Shown in pieces: positions 1 through 9,297 of a DNA stretch of 64,000 nucleotides. The notes below the pieces were generated by a model, which saw only the letters and a list, made by a program, of their open reading frames with translations, was not told the DNA's origin and searched no databases. This stretch comes from Sulfurimicrobium sp963741495. Lineage in GTDB: Bacteria; Pseudomonadota; Gammaproteobacteria; Burkholderiales; Sulfuricellaceae. Each line of letters opens with the position of its first letter. Within the stretch, counting starts at the first letter, position 1. The DNA is taken from the NCBI GenBank assembly GCA_963741495.1, contig CAVUID010000007.1:186001-250000 (forward strand), in the 5' to 3' direction. A program made the translations under genes and the position numbers.

Positions 1-31
1 GCTGCCTTTTCATGATTACTTCATATCATGT

Positions 32-460
32 TTAGTGACGTGAAATCTTTCTTAGCTGATCAATTGCACGGATCTGCGCTACAGCTTCAGCCAATTCGGC
101 TTCAGCTTTTGCGTAATCCATCAATGCAGAACGATCTTTCAGCGCCTCTTCCGCCATGCGCTTAGCTTCAAGCGCCTTGGCTTCATCCAGGTCCTTACCA
201 CGCAAAGCGGTGTCCGCCAGAATGGTTATGACCTGCGGCTGAACTTCCAGAATACCTCCCGAAACAAAGAACAGTTCTTCTTCATCACGGTCTGGCACTT
301 TAACCCGTACGGTTCCCGGCTTCATCCGCGAAATCAACGGCGCATGACGCGGGTAAATGCCGACCTCTCCACCCTCGGCCGGCGCAGCCACAAACTCTGC
401 CACACCGGAATAAATGGACTGTTCAGCGCTTACTACGTCTACATGAATCGTCATTGCCAT
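32..460 (-). CDS. atpC: ATP synthase F1 epsilon subunit
   Basis: This is the epsilon subunit of the F1 central stalk, which couples gamma rotation to the catalytic head and can inhibit ATP hydrolysis. The 142-residue product has the usual N-terminal beta-sandwich (residues 1-85, with a PRHAP motif near residue 40) and a C-terminal helical hairpin rich in Ala, Glu and Lys. It is the last gene of the atp operon, 12 bp after atpD. Two in-frame ATGs (codons 1 and 3) compete as start. No clear terminator is visible in the 31 bases before the window edge. Confidence 0.96.
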   Translation of the reverse strand: MAMTIHVDVVSAEQSIYSGVAEFVAAPAEGGEVGIYPRHAPLISRMKPGTVRVKVPDRDEEELFFVSGGILEVQPQVITILADTALRGKDLDEAKALEAKRMAEEALKDRSALMDYAKAEAELAEAVAQIRAIDQLRKISRH

Positions 461-472
461 GGCTGGCGTCCT

Positions 473-1852
473 TTACTGGATTGTTTTGGCTTTTTCAACT
501 GCTTCTTCGATACCGCCCACCATGTAGAAAGCCTGTTCCGGCAGGTGATCGTATTCGCCGTTGACAATGCCTTTGAAACCGGCAAGTGTGTCCTTGAGAG
601 ACACGAATTTGCCCGGGCTGCCAGTGAAAACCTCGGCCACGAAGAAGGGCTGAGAAAGGAAGCGCTGGATTTTACGCGCACGGGCCACGGCCAGCTTGTC
701 TTCAGGTGAAAGCTCGTCCATACCCAGAATGGCAATAATATCGCGCAGTTCCTTGTAGCGCTGCAATGTGGACTGTACGGCGCGCGCCACGGTGTAGTGC
801 TCTTCACCTACCACCAGCGGATCGAGCTGACGAGAGGTTGAGTCAAGCGGATCAACTGCGGGGTAAATACCCAGCTCGGCCACTTGGCGCGACAAAACGA
901 CGGTAGCATCCAGGTGAGCGAAAGTGGTCGCAGGTGAAGGGTCGGTCAAATCGTCAGCAGGCACGTAAACGGCCTGGATGGAAGTAATCGAGCCTTTCTT
1001 GGTGGAGGTAATGCGCTCCTGCAGGCGACCCATTTCTTCAGCCAGTGTCGGCTGGTAACCCACAGCAGAAGGCATACGACCCAGCAGCGCGGAAACTTCG
1101 GTTCCGGCAAGCGTGTAGCGGTAGATGTTGTCCACGAACAGCAAAACATCGCGGCCTTCATCGCGGAAATATTCGGCCATGGTCAGGCCGGTCAGCGCCA
1201 CGCGCAGACGGTTGCCCGGCGGTTCATTCATCTGACCGTAAACCAGGGAGACCTTGTCCAGAACGCCGCCTTCCTTCATTTCATGGTAGAAGTCGTTACC
1301 TTCCCGGGTACGCTCGCCCACACCAGCAAACACCGAGTAGCCACTGTGTTCAACCGCGATATTCCGGATCAGCTCCATCATGTTCACGGTCTTTCCCACA
1401 CCGGCACCACCGAACAGACCCACTTTACCACCCTTGGCAAACGGGCAGATCAGATCGATCACCTTGATACCCGTTTCCAGCAGCTCATTGGATGCCGCGA
1501 GTTCGTCGAAGGCAGGGGCGTTTCGGTGAATACCCCAGCTGGTTTCGTGACCAATTGGACCCATTTCATCAATCGGATTGCCTAGCACGTCCATGATTCG
1601 GCCCAAAGTCTTGGTGCCGACAGGGACCGAAATTGCTGCACCGGTGCCCGTTACAGGCATGCCACGACTCAGTCCGTCAGTGGTGCCCATCGCAATCGAC
1701 CGTACAACGCCGTCACCCAGCTGTTGCTGAACTTCCAGGGTGAGTCCCGCTTCTTCCATTTTTAAGGCGTCATACACCTTGGGCATGGCATCGCGTGGAA
1801 ACTGCACGTCAACTACCGGCCCAATAATTTGTACCACTTTACCTTGGCTCAT
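473..1852 (-). CDS. atpD: ATP synthase F1 beta subunit
   Basis: This is the catalytic subunit of F1, three copies per complex at the cytoplasmic face. The 459 residues are full length. The P-loop GGAGVGKT lies near residue 150, followed by the GERTREGND segment with the catalytic Glu, the Walker B stretch LLFVDN near residue 240, and the highly conserved ALLGRMPSAVGYQPT catch loop. It lies between atpG and atpC in the canonical operon order. Nothing unusual was seen. Confidence 0.99.
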   Translation of the reverse strand: MSQGKVVQIIGPVVDVQFPRDAMPKVYDALKMEEAGLTLEVQQQLGDGVVRSIAMGTTDGLSRGMPVTGTGAAISVPVGTKTLGRIMDVLGNPIDEMGPIGHETSWGIHRNAPAFDELAASNELLETGIKVIDLICPFAKGGKVGLFGGAGVGKTVNMMELIRNIAVEHSGYSVFAGVGERTREGNDFYHEMKEGGVLDKVSLVYGQMNEPPGNRLRVALTGLTMAEYFRDEGRDVLLFVDNIYRYTLAGTEVSALLGRMPSAVGYQPTLAEEMGRLQERITSTKKGSITSIQAVYVPADDLTDPSPATTFAHLDATVVLSRQVAELGIYPAVDPLDSTSRQLDPLVVGEEHYTVARAVQSTLQRYKELRDIIAILGMDELSPEDKLAVARARKIQRFLSQPFFVAEVFTGSPGKFVSLKDTLAGFKGIVNGEYDHLPEQAFYMVGGIEEAVEKAKTIQ

Positions 1853-1905
1853 TTTCTATCCTCGATACTATTGATTCTGTGATCCGCTTGAAAAATCAAG
1901 ATCGT

Positions 1906-2769
1906 TTAAACGGCGGCTGCGCCGGCAACGATTTCGGACAGCTCTTTGGTAATTGCCGCCTGACGGGTTTTGTTGTAGATCAGCTTGAGCTCGTCAATGA
2001 CGTTGCCAGCATTGTCGGATGCAGCCTTCATCGCCACCATGCGTGAGCTCTGCTCGGATGCCATGTTTTCAGCGACGGCCTGATAAACCAGCGCTTCAAT
2101 ATAACGGTTCATCAACTCGTCGATAACCGATTTTGCTTCTGGCTCGTAGATGTAATCCCAGTGCCCTTTCGCGGAGCCGAGATCTTCCCCGGACAATGGC
2201 AGCAGTCTCTCCATCGTCGGTTCCTGCTTCATGGTATTGATGAAGCGGGTGTAGCACAGATGTAGCTCGTCAATCTTCCCTTCCATGTAGGCATCAAGCA
2301 TGACCTTGATGGGGCCGATCAGCTTTTCCAGGTGGGGGGTATCACCCAGTCCGGTGACATGAGACAGCACGTTACCGCCCATGCGCTGCAGAAAACCAAA
2401 ACCCTTGCCGCCAAGCGCACAGGCATCCACTTGCTTGCCAGCCGCTTCCCATTCTTTCATTTGCCCCAGCACCATCCGAATCACGTTGGTATTGAGGCCA
2501 CCGCACAAACCTTTATCGGAAGTCACCATGATCACGCCTACGCGTTTCACAACATCTCGCGTAATCAGGAATGAATGCTTGTATTCAGTATGGGCGTGGC
2601 TGAGGTGGGCAGCCACGTTGCGAATCTTTTCGCCGTAGGGACGGGCGGCACGCATCCTTTCCTGCGCCTTGCGCATTTTGGATGCGGCCACCATTTCCAT
2701 GGCGCGAGTAATTTTCTGGGTATTCTGGACACTTTTGATCTTGGTCCGAATCTCTTTTCCGCTCGCCAT
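1906..2769 (-). CDS. atpG: ATP synthase F1 gamma subunit
   Basis: This is the rotating central stalk of F1. The product has 287 residues, the family's usual length. The N-terminal helix (KIKSVQNTQKITRAMEMVAASKM) and the C-terminal helix ending in the Glu-Leu-Ile-Tyr-Asn-Lys stretch form the coiled coil inside the alpha/beta hexamer. The middle part forms the globular Rossmann-like domain with the SDKGLCGGLN motif near residue 85. It is co-directional with atpA, 32 bp downstream of it. Confidence 0.98.
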   Translation of the reverse strand: MASGKEIRTKIKSVQNTQKITRAMEMVAASKMRKAQERMRAARPYGEKIRNVAAHLSHAHTEYKHSFLITRDVVKRVGVIMVTSDKGLCGGLNTNVIRMVLGQMKEWEAAGKQVDACALGGKGFGFLQRMGGNVLSHVTGLGDTPHLEKLIGPIKVMLDAYMEGKIDELHLCYTRFINTMKQEPTMERLLPLSGEDLGSAKGHWDYIYEPEAKSVIDELMNRYIEALVYQAVAENMASEQSSRMVAMKAASDNAGNVIDELKLIYNKTRQAAITKELSEIVAGAAAV

Positions 2770-2801
2770 TATTGAGTCCTAAGTCTATGTTCCACGACGC
2801 T

Positions 2802-4343
2802 TTAATAAACCGAGCTGGCCTTGAACTCGTCAATTGCGCCCATCAATGTTTTCTCACTGTCGGCACTTACATCACGTTCGCTCTCGATGGTATTCATCAG
2901 GGCGCCATGCTTGCTCTTCATAAATGCCTGCAGGGCTGCTTCAAAGGCCAGGACCTTCTTCACATCCACATCGTCCATGTAGCCTTTGTTCACAGCGTAC
3001 AGGGTGATTGCCATTTCGGAGATCGACATCGGGGAATACTGGTTTTGCTTCATCAGTTCCGTTACCAGCTTGCCGCGCTCCAACTGCTTGCGAGTGGCTT
3101 CGTCGAGGTCGGATGCAAATTGTGCAAATGCTGCCAGTTCACGATACTGTGCAAGCGCCAGACGAATACCGCCGCCCAGTTTCTTGATCGCCTTGGTCTG
3201 CGCTGCGCCGCCAACGCGAGAAACTGACAAACCCGCGTTGATCGCAGGACGAATACCGGCGTTGAACAGGTCACTTTCCAGAAAGATCTGGCCATCGGTA
3301 ATCGAAATCACGTTGGTCGGAACGAAAGCGGAAACGTCGCCAGCCTGGGTTTCGATCACTGGCAGTGCCGTAAGTGAACCGGTCTTGCCCTTAACGGCGC
3401 CATTGGTAATCTTTTCAATGTGGTCTGCATTTACACGTGCAGCACGCTCGAGCAGGCGGGAGTGCAAATAGAACACGTCGCCTGGATAGGCCTCACGGCC
3501 CGGCGGACGACGCAGCAGCAGTGATATTTGACGGTAAGCCCAGGCCTGCTTGGTCAGATCGTCGTAAACAATCAACGCATCTTCACCGCGATCACGGAAG
3601 TACTCACCCATAGTGCATCCGGCGTAAGGTGCGATGTATTGCATTGCGGCAGGATCAGAGGCGGTCGCAGCAACAATAATTGTATGCCCCATTGCTCCGT
3701 GCTCTTCAAGTTTGCGCACGACGTTGGCAACAGAAGAAGCCTTCTGACCAATCGCGACGTAAATACAGATTACGCCGGTACCTTTCTGGTTGATGATGGC
3801 GTCTACAGCAACGGCGGTCTTGCCGGTCTGGCGGTCGCCAATGATCAGTTCGCGCTGGCCGCGGCCAATCGGCACCATGGCATCGACCGACTTGAGGCCG
3901 GTTTGCAAGGGCTGCGATACAGACTGACGGGAAATCACGCCCGGCGCCACTTTTTCGATCGGGGACGTTTCGCTTGTAGCGATTGGACCCTTGCCATCAA
4001 TTGGCTGTCCCAGTGAGTTCACTACACGACCGATGAGCGCTTCGCCAACCGGCACCTCAAGAATCTTGCCTGTGCACTTGACGGTATCGCCTTCGCTGAT
4101 GTGTTCATATTCGCCCAGAACCACTGCACCAACCGAATCTCGCTCGAGGTTAAGCGCCAGACCAAAGGTGTTCCCCGGGAATTCCAGCATTTCACCTTGC
4201 ATGACGCCGGAAAGGCCGTGAATACGTACGATACCGTCCGTTACAGAAACGACCGTACCCTGATTGCGCGCTTCTGCCGCAGTAGCAAAATTTTCGATCT
4301 TGCTCTTGATCAGATCGCTGATTTCTGAAGGGTTTAACTGCAT
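2802..4343 (-). CDS. atpA: ATP synthase F1 alpha subunit
   Basis: This is the non-catalytic nucleotide-binding subunit of F1. The 513 residues match the family length. The P-loop GDRQTGKTA lies near residue 170, and the VYDDLTKQAWAYRQ region with the ALPVIET motif follows; the C-terminal helical bundle is intact. The N-terminal helix (MQLNPSEISDLIKSKI) docks the delta subunit. The gene is 11 bp downstream of atpH. Confidence 0.99.
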   Translation of the reverse strand: MQLNPSEISDLIKSKIENFATAAEARNQGTVVSVTDGIVRIHGLSGVMQGEMLEFPGNTFGLALNLERDSVGAVVLGEYEHISEGDTVKCTGKILEVPVGEALIGRVVNSLGQPIDGKGPIATSETSPIEKVAPGVISRQSVSQPLQTGLKSVDAMVPIGRGQRELIIGDRQTGKTAVAVDAIINQKGTGVICIYVAIGQKASSVANVVRKLEEHGAMGHTIIVAATASDPAAMQYIAPYAGCTMGEYFRDRGEDALIVYDDLTKQAWAYRQISLLLRRPPGREAYPGDVFYLHSRLLERAARVNADHIEKITNGAVKGKTGSLTALPVIETQAGDVSAFVPTNVISITDGQIFLESDLFNAGIRPAINAGLSVSRVGGAAQTKAIKKLGGGIRLALAQYRELAAFAQFASDLDEATRKQLERGKLVTELMKQNQYSPMSISEMAITLYAVNKGYMDDVDVKKVLAFEAALQAFMKSKHGALMNTIESERDVSADSEKTLMGAIDEFKASSVY

Positions 4344-4354
4344 TCTTTTCTCTC

Positions 4355-4888
4355 CTAGCGCTTGAGCGCAAAGGTCATGTTATTGAGCTGGCCGCGCACG
4401 GATGCATCGATCACCACGTCACCGGCATTGATTTTTACGCCGCCAATTAGTTCGGGGTCTACGCTTACCTGAACCGTCACTTTTCGTAAAAAGCGTTTTT
4501 CAAGCATGCCAACCATTTCTTTCACCTGCACATCGGACAACGGGAAAGCGCTGGCGATCTCGGCTTCAACCTGACCACTCTGTTCCGCCGCCAGTTTCTC
4601 GAACTCTTCGGCGATGACGGGCAACAGCGCCAGTCGTCCGTTTTCGATCAACAGGCAAACCAGATTTTTGCCTTCCTCGTTCAACGCCTTGCCCATAACC
4701 GCGAGGAAAATCTGTTCCAGATTTTCCCTGGTAAGTCTGGGGTTGGAAATGGCATCAACCATCGTGGCATCGCTCGCCACCGCGGAAGCGGCCTCAAGCA
4801 TACGAGACCATTCGGTCAATGCGGCATTCTGGCTTGCCAGGCGATACACGGCTTCGGCGTAGGGCCTTGCAATCGTAACGATTTCCAT
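4355..4888 (-). CDS. atpH: ATP synthase F1 delta subunit
   Basis: This is the peripheral-stalk subunit that links the b-subunit dimer to the top of the alpha/beta hexamer. The product is 177 residues, normal for the OSCP/delta family. It starts with the typical TIARPYAEAVYRLA motif and ends with a GGVKINAGDVVIDASVRGQL motif. It sits between atpF (11 bp) and atpA (11 bp) in the operon. Confidence 0.97.
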   Translation of the reverse strand: MEIVTIARPYAEAVYRLASQNAALTEWSRMLEAASAVASDATMVDAISNPRLTRENLEQIFLAVMGKALNEEGKNLVCLLIENGRLALLPVIAEEFEKLAAEQSGQVEAEIASAFPLSDVQVKEMVGMLEKRFLRKVTVQVSVDPELIGGVKINAGDVVIDASVRGQLNNMTFALKR

Positions 4889-4899
4889 ATTTATGCCGC

Positions 4900-5370
4900 C
4901 TAGATTTCGTTCTTGAGCGCGGTCAGCAACTCAGCGTGTGCCTTAGCATCCACTTCACGGCGCAGAATTTTCTCAGCACCAGCAACGGCCAGTTCGGCCA
5001 CCTGCTGCCGCAGAGATTCACGCGCACGATTGACCTCCTGATCAATCTCCGCTTTTGCTCCAGCCACCAGACGATCACCCTCTTCCTTGGCGGTATTTTT
5101 CGCTTCCTCAACAATCTGGGATGCGCGTTTTTCTGCCTGGGCAATCACTTCCGCTGCTTTTTGCTTTGCGTCATGCATGGACTCGGACGCACGGCGTGAA
5201 GCCAGCTCCAGCTCATGCTTGCCGCGCTCACCTGCAGCCAGGCCATCGGCGATTAACTTCTTGCGCTCGGTGAGCGCCTGCATGATGGGTGGCCAGACAA
5301 ATTTCATACAGAACCAAACGAACATGATGAACATGATCGTTTGTGCGAGAAGGGTTGCATTGATATTCAT
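4900..5370 (-). CDS. atpF: ATP synthase Fo b subunit
   Basis: This is the membrane-anchored stator subunit. The 156-residue product has one N-terminal membrane segment (about residues 5-27, MFIMFVWFCMKFVWPPI) followed by a long charged helix, rich in Ala, Glu, Lys and Arg, that dimerises as a right-handed coiled coil and ends in a delta-binding C-terminus. Only one b gene is present, as expected for a non-photosynthetic proteobacterium. Confidence 0.97.
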   Translation of the reverse strand: MNINATLLAQTIMFIMFVWFCMKFVWPPIMQALTERKKLIADGLAAGERGKHELELASRRASESMHDAKQKAAEVIAQAEKRASQIVEEAKNTAKEEGDRLVAGAKAEIDQEVNRARESLRQQVAELAVAGAEKILRREVDAKAHAELLTALKNEI

Positions 5371-5406
5371 GCACGAACCTTTTTTGAGTTATTGATTACA
5401 GGCAGC

Positions 5407-5640
5407 TTAGCCGGCCACAGCAAAGAGGACGTACATCGCGATACCAACTGCAATCATCGGCACCGCATCGACCAGACCCATCACCACGAAGAACTGGGTG
5501 CGCAGCATCGGGATCAGTTCCGGCTGACGCGCAGCACCTTCAAGGAAGCGTCCGCCCAAAATACCAATACCCACAGCCGCGCCCAGTGCGCCCAGACCCA
5601 TCATGATCGCGCCAGCGATAAAAAGCAGTGCTTGTTCCAT
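5407..5640 (-). CDS. atpE: ATP synthase Fo c subunit
   Basis: This is the proton-translocating ring subunit. The 77 residues form two membrane helices around a polar loop (ARQPE, about residues 37-41). The proton-binding carboxylate is the Asp in GLVDAVPM, within helix 2. The glycine-rich helix 1 (GLGALGAAVGIG) allows tight ring packing. The ion-binding site has no extra polar residues typical of sodium-driven rings, so a proton ring is inferred. Confidence 0.98.
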   Translation of the reverse strand: MEQALLFIAGAIMMGLGALGAAVGIGILGGRFLEGAARQPELIPMLRTQFFVVMGLVDAVPMIAVGIAMYVLFAVAG

Positions 5641-5687
5641 TTGTTTCTCCTGTTAATTGAAAAGTTAAGGTGCTAATTAAAAAATCT

Positions 5688-6551
5688 TTAGTGGTGTTCT
5701 TGGTGCGCCATATCCATGTAAACAATGGTTAGCGTCATGAAAATGAAGGCCTGCAACGTGACAATCAGAATGTGGAATATCGCCCAGCCGAGAGAAAGGA
5801 GAATCTGCGAGCCAAACAGCAGAGAGCTGCCGAAAGTCGCACCGGCCCAGGACGCGCCCATCAGCGCAATCAGGATGAAGATCATTTCACCCGCATACAT
5901 ATTGCCGAACAAACGCAGCGCCAACGAAATCGGCTTGGCAATCAAGTTTACGCCTTCAAGGAAAATATTGGCTGGCAAACCAAATTTACCGAAAGGCTGT
6001 AGCGTGAGCTCACCCACAAAGCCTCCCAGACCCTTCATCTTGATGCTGTAGAACACCACCAGCACAAAGACAGCGATGGACATGCCAAAGGTTGCATTGG
6101 GGTCAGTCGTTGGCACAACCTTAAGAAAAGGCAATCCGGCGGCATGAGCAACCAGAGGCAGATAATCAATGGGCACCAGATCCATCAGGTTCATCAACAG
6201 AACCCAGGCAAAGATGGTCAGCGCAAGCGGCGCCACCATATCGTTTCTGGCAGTAAACGACCCACGAACACTGTTGTCGACGAAATCAACAACCCACTCG
6301 ACAAAATTTTGCAGCCCGGTTGGCACCCCGGCGGAAGCCTTCTGCGCTGCACGGGCAAAGAAAAACAGAAACACCGAACCCAACAAGAAGGCGATAATCG
6401 TCGTGTCCAGATTAATCGCCCAGAACCCCATTTCCTTGGCCTGTTCAGCGCTGTGCGCTATACCCCAGCCGCCATCCGGAAGTTGACCATAAGTCAGGTT
6501 TTGCAAGTGGTGTTTGATATATTCTGCGGAGGTTTGTGTTTCGCCAGACAT
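5688..6551 (-). CDS. atpB: ATP synthase Fo a subunit
   Basis: This is the stator half-channel subunit of Fo. The 287-residue product has five to six membrane helices. The essential Arg facing the c-ring is in the conserved segment ISLALRLFGNMYAGE (about residues 205-220). The end of the last helix reads IVYMDMAHQEHH. It abuts atpI directly (stop and start adjoin) and precedes atpE. Confidence 0.98.
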   Translation of the reverse strand: MSGETQTSAEYIKHHLQNLTYGQLPDGGWGIAHSAEQAKEMGFWAINLDTTIIAFLLGSVFLFFFARAAQKASAGVPTGLQNFVEWVVDFVDNSVRGSFTARNDMVAPLALTIFAWVLLMNLMDLVPIDYLPLVAHAAGLPFLKVVPTTDPNATFGMSIAVFVLVVFYSIKMKGLGGFVGELTLQPFGKFGLPANIFLEGVNLIAKPISLALRLFGNMYAGEMIFILIALMGASWAGATFGSSLLFGSQILLSLGWAIFHILIVTLQAFIFMTLTIVYMDMAHQEHH

Positions 6552-6917
6552 TTATTGTTTCTCTATTCCACTGATTATTGTTGAAACCACCAAGGCTAAT
6601 TGCCCCAGGGCGAAGCCGGCCAGCAAAGGCAGCGGCATCAGTTTCATCCATCCCAGCCCCACCGCAATAAGCAGCGAGACCATAAAAAAACGCTCCATAC
6701 TGGAACGAACAAGGCCGGCCAATTCGCGACGCGGGTCTTGCGCCGCCCTGGTGGCACTGAAACGCATGCGCCACGCCAGCAACATCGTATTCAAAAACGC
6801 CACAAAGCTGCCAAACCACGCAGCCACGGCTGCGGCCTCACCAGAATAAACATATCCCAAGGCTGCGCCAACCGTCGCTGCCGCAGCCTGATACATCATG
6901 ATACGATTTGCGTACAA
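6552..6917 (-). CDS. atpI: ATP synthase assembly protein AtpI-like
   Basis: This is a small membrane protein at the head of the atp operon, a position typical of AtpI, which helps c-ring assembly. The 121 residues hold about four hydrophobic helices (near 10-27, 32-48, 76-92 and 96-115). The longest reading starts with TTG at 6917; an ATG pair at 6899/6896 would shorten it by six or seven residues. No strong ribosome site favours either. Family identity rests mainly on position and hydrophobicity pattern, because AtpI sequences are poorly conserved. Confidence 0.8.
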   Translation of the reverse strand: MYANRIMMYQAAAATVGAALGYVYSGEAAAVAAWFGSFVAFLNTMLLAWRMRFSATRAAQDPRRELAGLVRSSMERFFMVSLLIAVGLGWMKLMPLPLLAGFALGQLALVVSTIISGIEKQ

Positions 6918-6946
6918 GATGCTTCAGCACCGCGAAAAATCAAGGA

Positions 6947-6975
6947 ATTTTAATATACGCCCAACAAATCGTCAA
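6947..6975 (-). promoter_or_regulatory. Sigma-70 promoter of the atp operon
   Basis: On the minus strand the -35 element TTGACG (6970-6975) is followed by a 17-base spacer and a -10 element TAAAAT (6947-6952). Both elements match consensus at five of six positions. It lies about 30 bases before the atpI start, so it would drive the whole atpIBEFHAGDC operon. Confidence 0.75.
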
Positions 6976-7032
6976 ATCTTTCTTTATGCTGGAATAAGTT
7001 AAGGTTATACATTGACGAGAAAGGTGAAAAAT

Positions 7033-7866
7033 TCAGAGCCTGGCAATGATGCTGTCGAGTTGCTCCAGGTTATCGTAGTCAATGACGAGACGCCCCCTGC
7101 CGCCCTTGCGGGCAGACAGGGTCACACGCGCCCCAAGCTTTTCCGCCAGCGTCTCCTGCAACCGCAGAACATCACGATCTGGCTTGTCTTTGTTCTCTTC
7201 AGCGGGCTTGAGCAAACGCTTGGCCAAATTTTCAGCCTCTCGCACCGAAAGCCCTTTGTTGATGATTTCGTGAGCGGCATCGATCTGCTTAACCTGCGTC
7301 AGCCCCAGCAATGCCCGAGCGTGTCCCATGTCGAGCAAATTTTGCATCATCATTTCCTGCACGCGCGGCGCAAGATTCAACAGACGCAACAAATTTGTCA
7401 CCGCACTTCGCGAGCGGCTTACTGCTTCTGCCGCCGCCTGGTGAGTCAGCTGAAATTCATTGACCAGGCGCTGGATGCCCAGCGCCTCTTCCAGTGGATT
7501 GAGATTTTCCCGCTGGATATTCTCTATCAGGGCCATTGCCAGCGCCGCTTCGTCCGGGATATCACGGATCAGGGCGGGTATCTCCGTCAAACCCGCTAAT
7601 TGTGAAGCCCGCCAGCGCCGCTCCCCGGCAATAATTTCATAATTCCCACCCACGATAGGCCGCACCAGTACCGGCTGCATCACGCCCTGCGCCTTGATGG
7701 AATCCGCCAGTTGCTGCAACGATTCGGGATCCATATGCGTACGTGGCTGGTATTTTCCCGGCTGAAGAGCCGTCACCGCCAATTGTTGCAGGGTTTCCCC
7801 CTCCATGCCGTCGTCACCCGCCAACAATGCATCGAGCCCGCGACCCAATCCTTTGAACTTAACCAT
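7033..7866 (-). CDS. parB: Chromosome-partitioning protein ParB
   Basis: This is the parS-binding CTPase clamp of the chromosomal ParABS system. The 277 residues start with the KFKGLGRGLDALL motif (ParA-activating N-terminus). The CTP-binding and hydrolysis motifs GERRWRAS and ENIQRENLNPLEEA lie at about residues 75-120, a helix-turn-helix (THQAAAEAVSRSRSAVTNLLR) at about 135-160, and a C-terminal dimerisation domain follows. It ends the mnmG-rsmG-parA-parB operon, 2 bp after parA. Four parS-like sites are visible in this window. Confidence 0.97.
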   Translation of the reverse strand: MVKFKGLGRGLDALLAGDDGMEGETLQQLAVTALQPGKYQPRTHMDPESLQQLADSIKAQGVMQPVLVRPIVGGNYEIIAGERRWRASQLAGLTEIPALIRDIPDEAALAMALIENIQRENLNPLEEALGIQRLVNEFQLTHQAAAEAVSRSRSAVTNLLRLLNLAPRVQEMMMQNLLDMGHARALLGLTQVKQIDAAHEIINKGLSVREAENLAKRLLKPAEENKDKPDRDVLRLQETLAEKLGARVTLSARKGGRGRLVIDYDNLEQLDSIIARL

Positions 7867-7868
7867 TC

Positions 7869-8675
7869 TTAAACCACCTCTTTTTGTTTACTGCTGCCCG
7901 CCTGTGCTGCCACTTTGTGCCTGCCAATCATTTCACCAGCCAGCGCCAGATACGCCTGGGCGCCTTTTGATCCCCTGTCGTGATACAGGACTGGCACGCC
8001 ATAACTGGGCGCTTCTGCCAGGCGAATATTGCGGGGTATTACCGTACGATAAACCTTGTCGCCAAAATGTTGCAGCAACTGAGCGGAAACCTGTTGCGCC
8101 AGGGTGTTGCGCGGGTCAAACATGGTGCGCAGCAAACCTTCGATTTCCAGGTTAGGGTTCAGATGCGCACGTACGCGCTTGATGGTTTTTACCAGATCGC
8201 TGAGACCTTCCAGCGCGTAGTACTCGCATTGCATTGGTATCATCACAGCACTCGCGGCGCACAATCCATTGACCGTCAACAGATTAAGCGCCGGCGGGCA
8301 ATCGAGCAGGATAAAATCATATTCGGAGGCCACGCTTTCAAGCGCTTTTTTAAGCCGCCATTCACGTGCCAGTTCCTGCACCAGCTCCACTTCCGCGCCC
8401 GCAAGATTGCGATTGGCCGGAATCATGTCATATTTTCCGCTGGTCGACGGTACACGCACCTCGGCCACACTATATTGCTCCAGCAACACGTGATAGACCG
8501 TGCGCTCCAGCCCATCCTTCTCTACCCCACTGCCCATAGTGGCGTTACCCTGCGGGTCGAGGTCAACCAGCAATACTCTTCGTTTGGTTGCCGCAAGACT
8601 GGCCGCCAGGTTGACGGTTGTGGTCGTTTTGCCCACCCCACCCTTTTGATTGGTTACTGCAATTATTCTGGCCAT
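7869..8675 (-). CDS. parA: Chromosome-partitioning ATPase ParA/Soj
   Basis: This is a deviant Walker ATPase that positions ParB-bound origins. The 268 residues include the deviant P-loop KGGVGKTTTTVNL near residue 10, DLDPQGNAT (Walker A') at about 40, and DCPPAL (Walker B) near residue 120. It has no N-terminal helix-turn-helix, so it is the chromosomal Soj type and not the plasmid P1 type. It lies 1 bp after rsmG. Confidence 0.97.
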   Translation of the reverse strand: MARIIAVTNQKGGVGKTTTTVNLAASLAATKRRVLLVDLDPQGNATMGSGVEKDGLERTVYHVLLEQYSVAEVRVPSTSGKYDMIPANRNLAGAEVELVQELAREWRLKKALESVASEYDFILLDCPPALNLLTVNGLCAASAVMIPMQCEYYALEGLSDLVKTIKRVRAHLNPNLEIEGLLRTMFDPRNTLAQQVSAQLLQHFGDKVYRTVIPRNIRLAEAPSYGVPVLYHDRGSKGAQAYLALAGEMIGRHKVAAQAGSSKQKEVV

Positions 8676-8676
8676 T

Positions 8677-9297
8677 TCAAACCTTTAGGATTACCAAATG
8701 CCGCTGTGCATCAAGCCCTGGTACATTGAGTGGAACAACCTCATATTGAAAAAACTGGGCCGGCAATTGAGCCAACTCATCATGGGGATAGACGCCTTTC
8801 ATCGCCAGCAACACGCCACCAGGGCGACACAGGCGCGCAGATAGCCGGACAAATTCGCCAAGCTCGGAAAAAGCGCGTGAAATTACCATGTCAAAAGCTG
8901 CTGCTGGCTGAAAATCATCGACGCGCAGGCATTCCACCTTCACATTGGTTAGCCCCAGTTCTATGCAGGCCTGACGCAAAAATGTGGTTTTTTTCTGGTT
9001 GCTGTCAAGCAGGGTGATATCCAGTTCCGGGCGGGCGATCGCCAGCACGATGCCGGGCAAGCCCCCGCCCGTGCCAACATCCAGCAACCGGCCAACACCG
9101 ATATAAGGCAACACGGCTAGGCTGTCGAGCAGGTGCTGATAAACCATGTTTTCCGGTTCACGCACGGCCGTCAGGTTGTAGACCTTGTTCCATTTCTGCA
9201 GCATGGCGACGTAATCCAGCAGCAAATGCTGCTGAGCATCCGTCAAGAAAAACCCAAGCCGTGCGATACCATCAGATAGTTTTTCCGCCAAACTCAT
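8677..9297 (-). CDS. rsmG: 16S rRNA (guanine527-N7)-methyltransferase RsmG
   Basis: This enzyme methylates N7 of G527 in the 530 loop of 16S rRNA. The 206-residue product has the SAM-binding motif LLDVGTGGGLPGI at about residues 67-79 and the SRAFSEL motif typical of GidB. Its ATG overlaps the mnmG stop codon by four bases (ATGA), which indicates translational coupling. Confidence 0.97.
   Translation of the reverse strand: MSLAEKLSDGIARLGFFLTDAQQHLLLDYVAMLQKWNKVYNLTAVREPENMVYQHLLDSLAVLPYIGVGRLLDVGTGGGLPGIVLAIARPELDITLLDSNQKKTTFLRQACIELGLTNVKVECLRVDDFQPAAAFDMVISRAFSELGEFVRLSARLCRPGGVLLAMKGVYPHDELAQLPAQFFQYEVVPLNVPGLDAQRHLVILKV

Noticed and set aside
1..31. Start of a further minus-strand gene (ATG AAA AGG CAG) at the window edge
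   Set aside because: Only four codons would be visible, without a ribosome site, so nothing can be supported.
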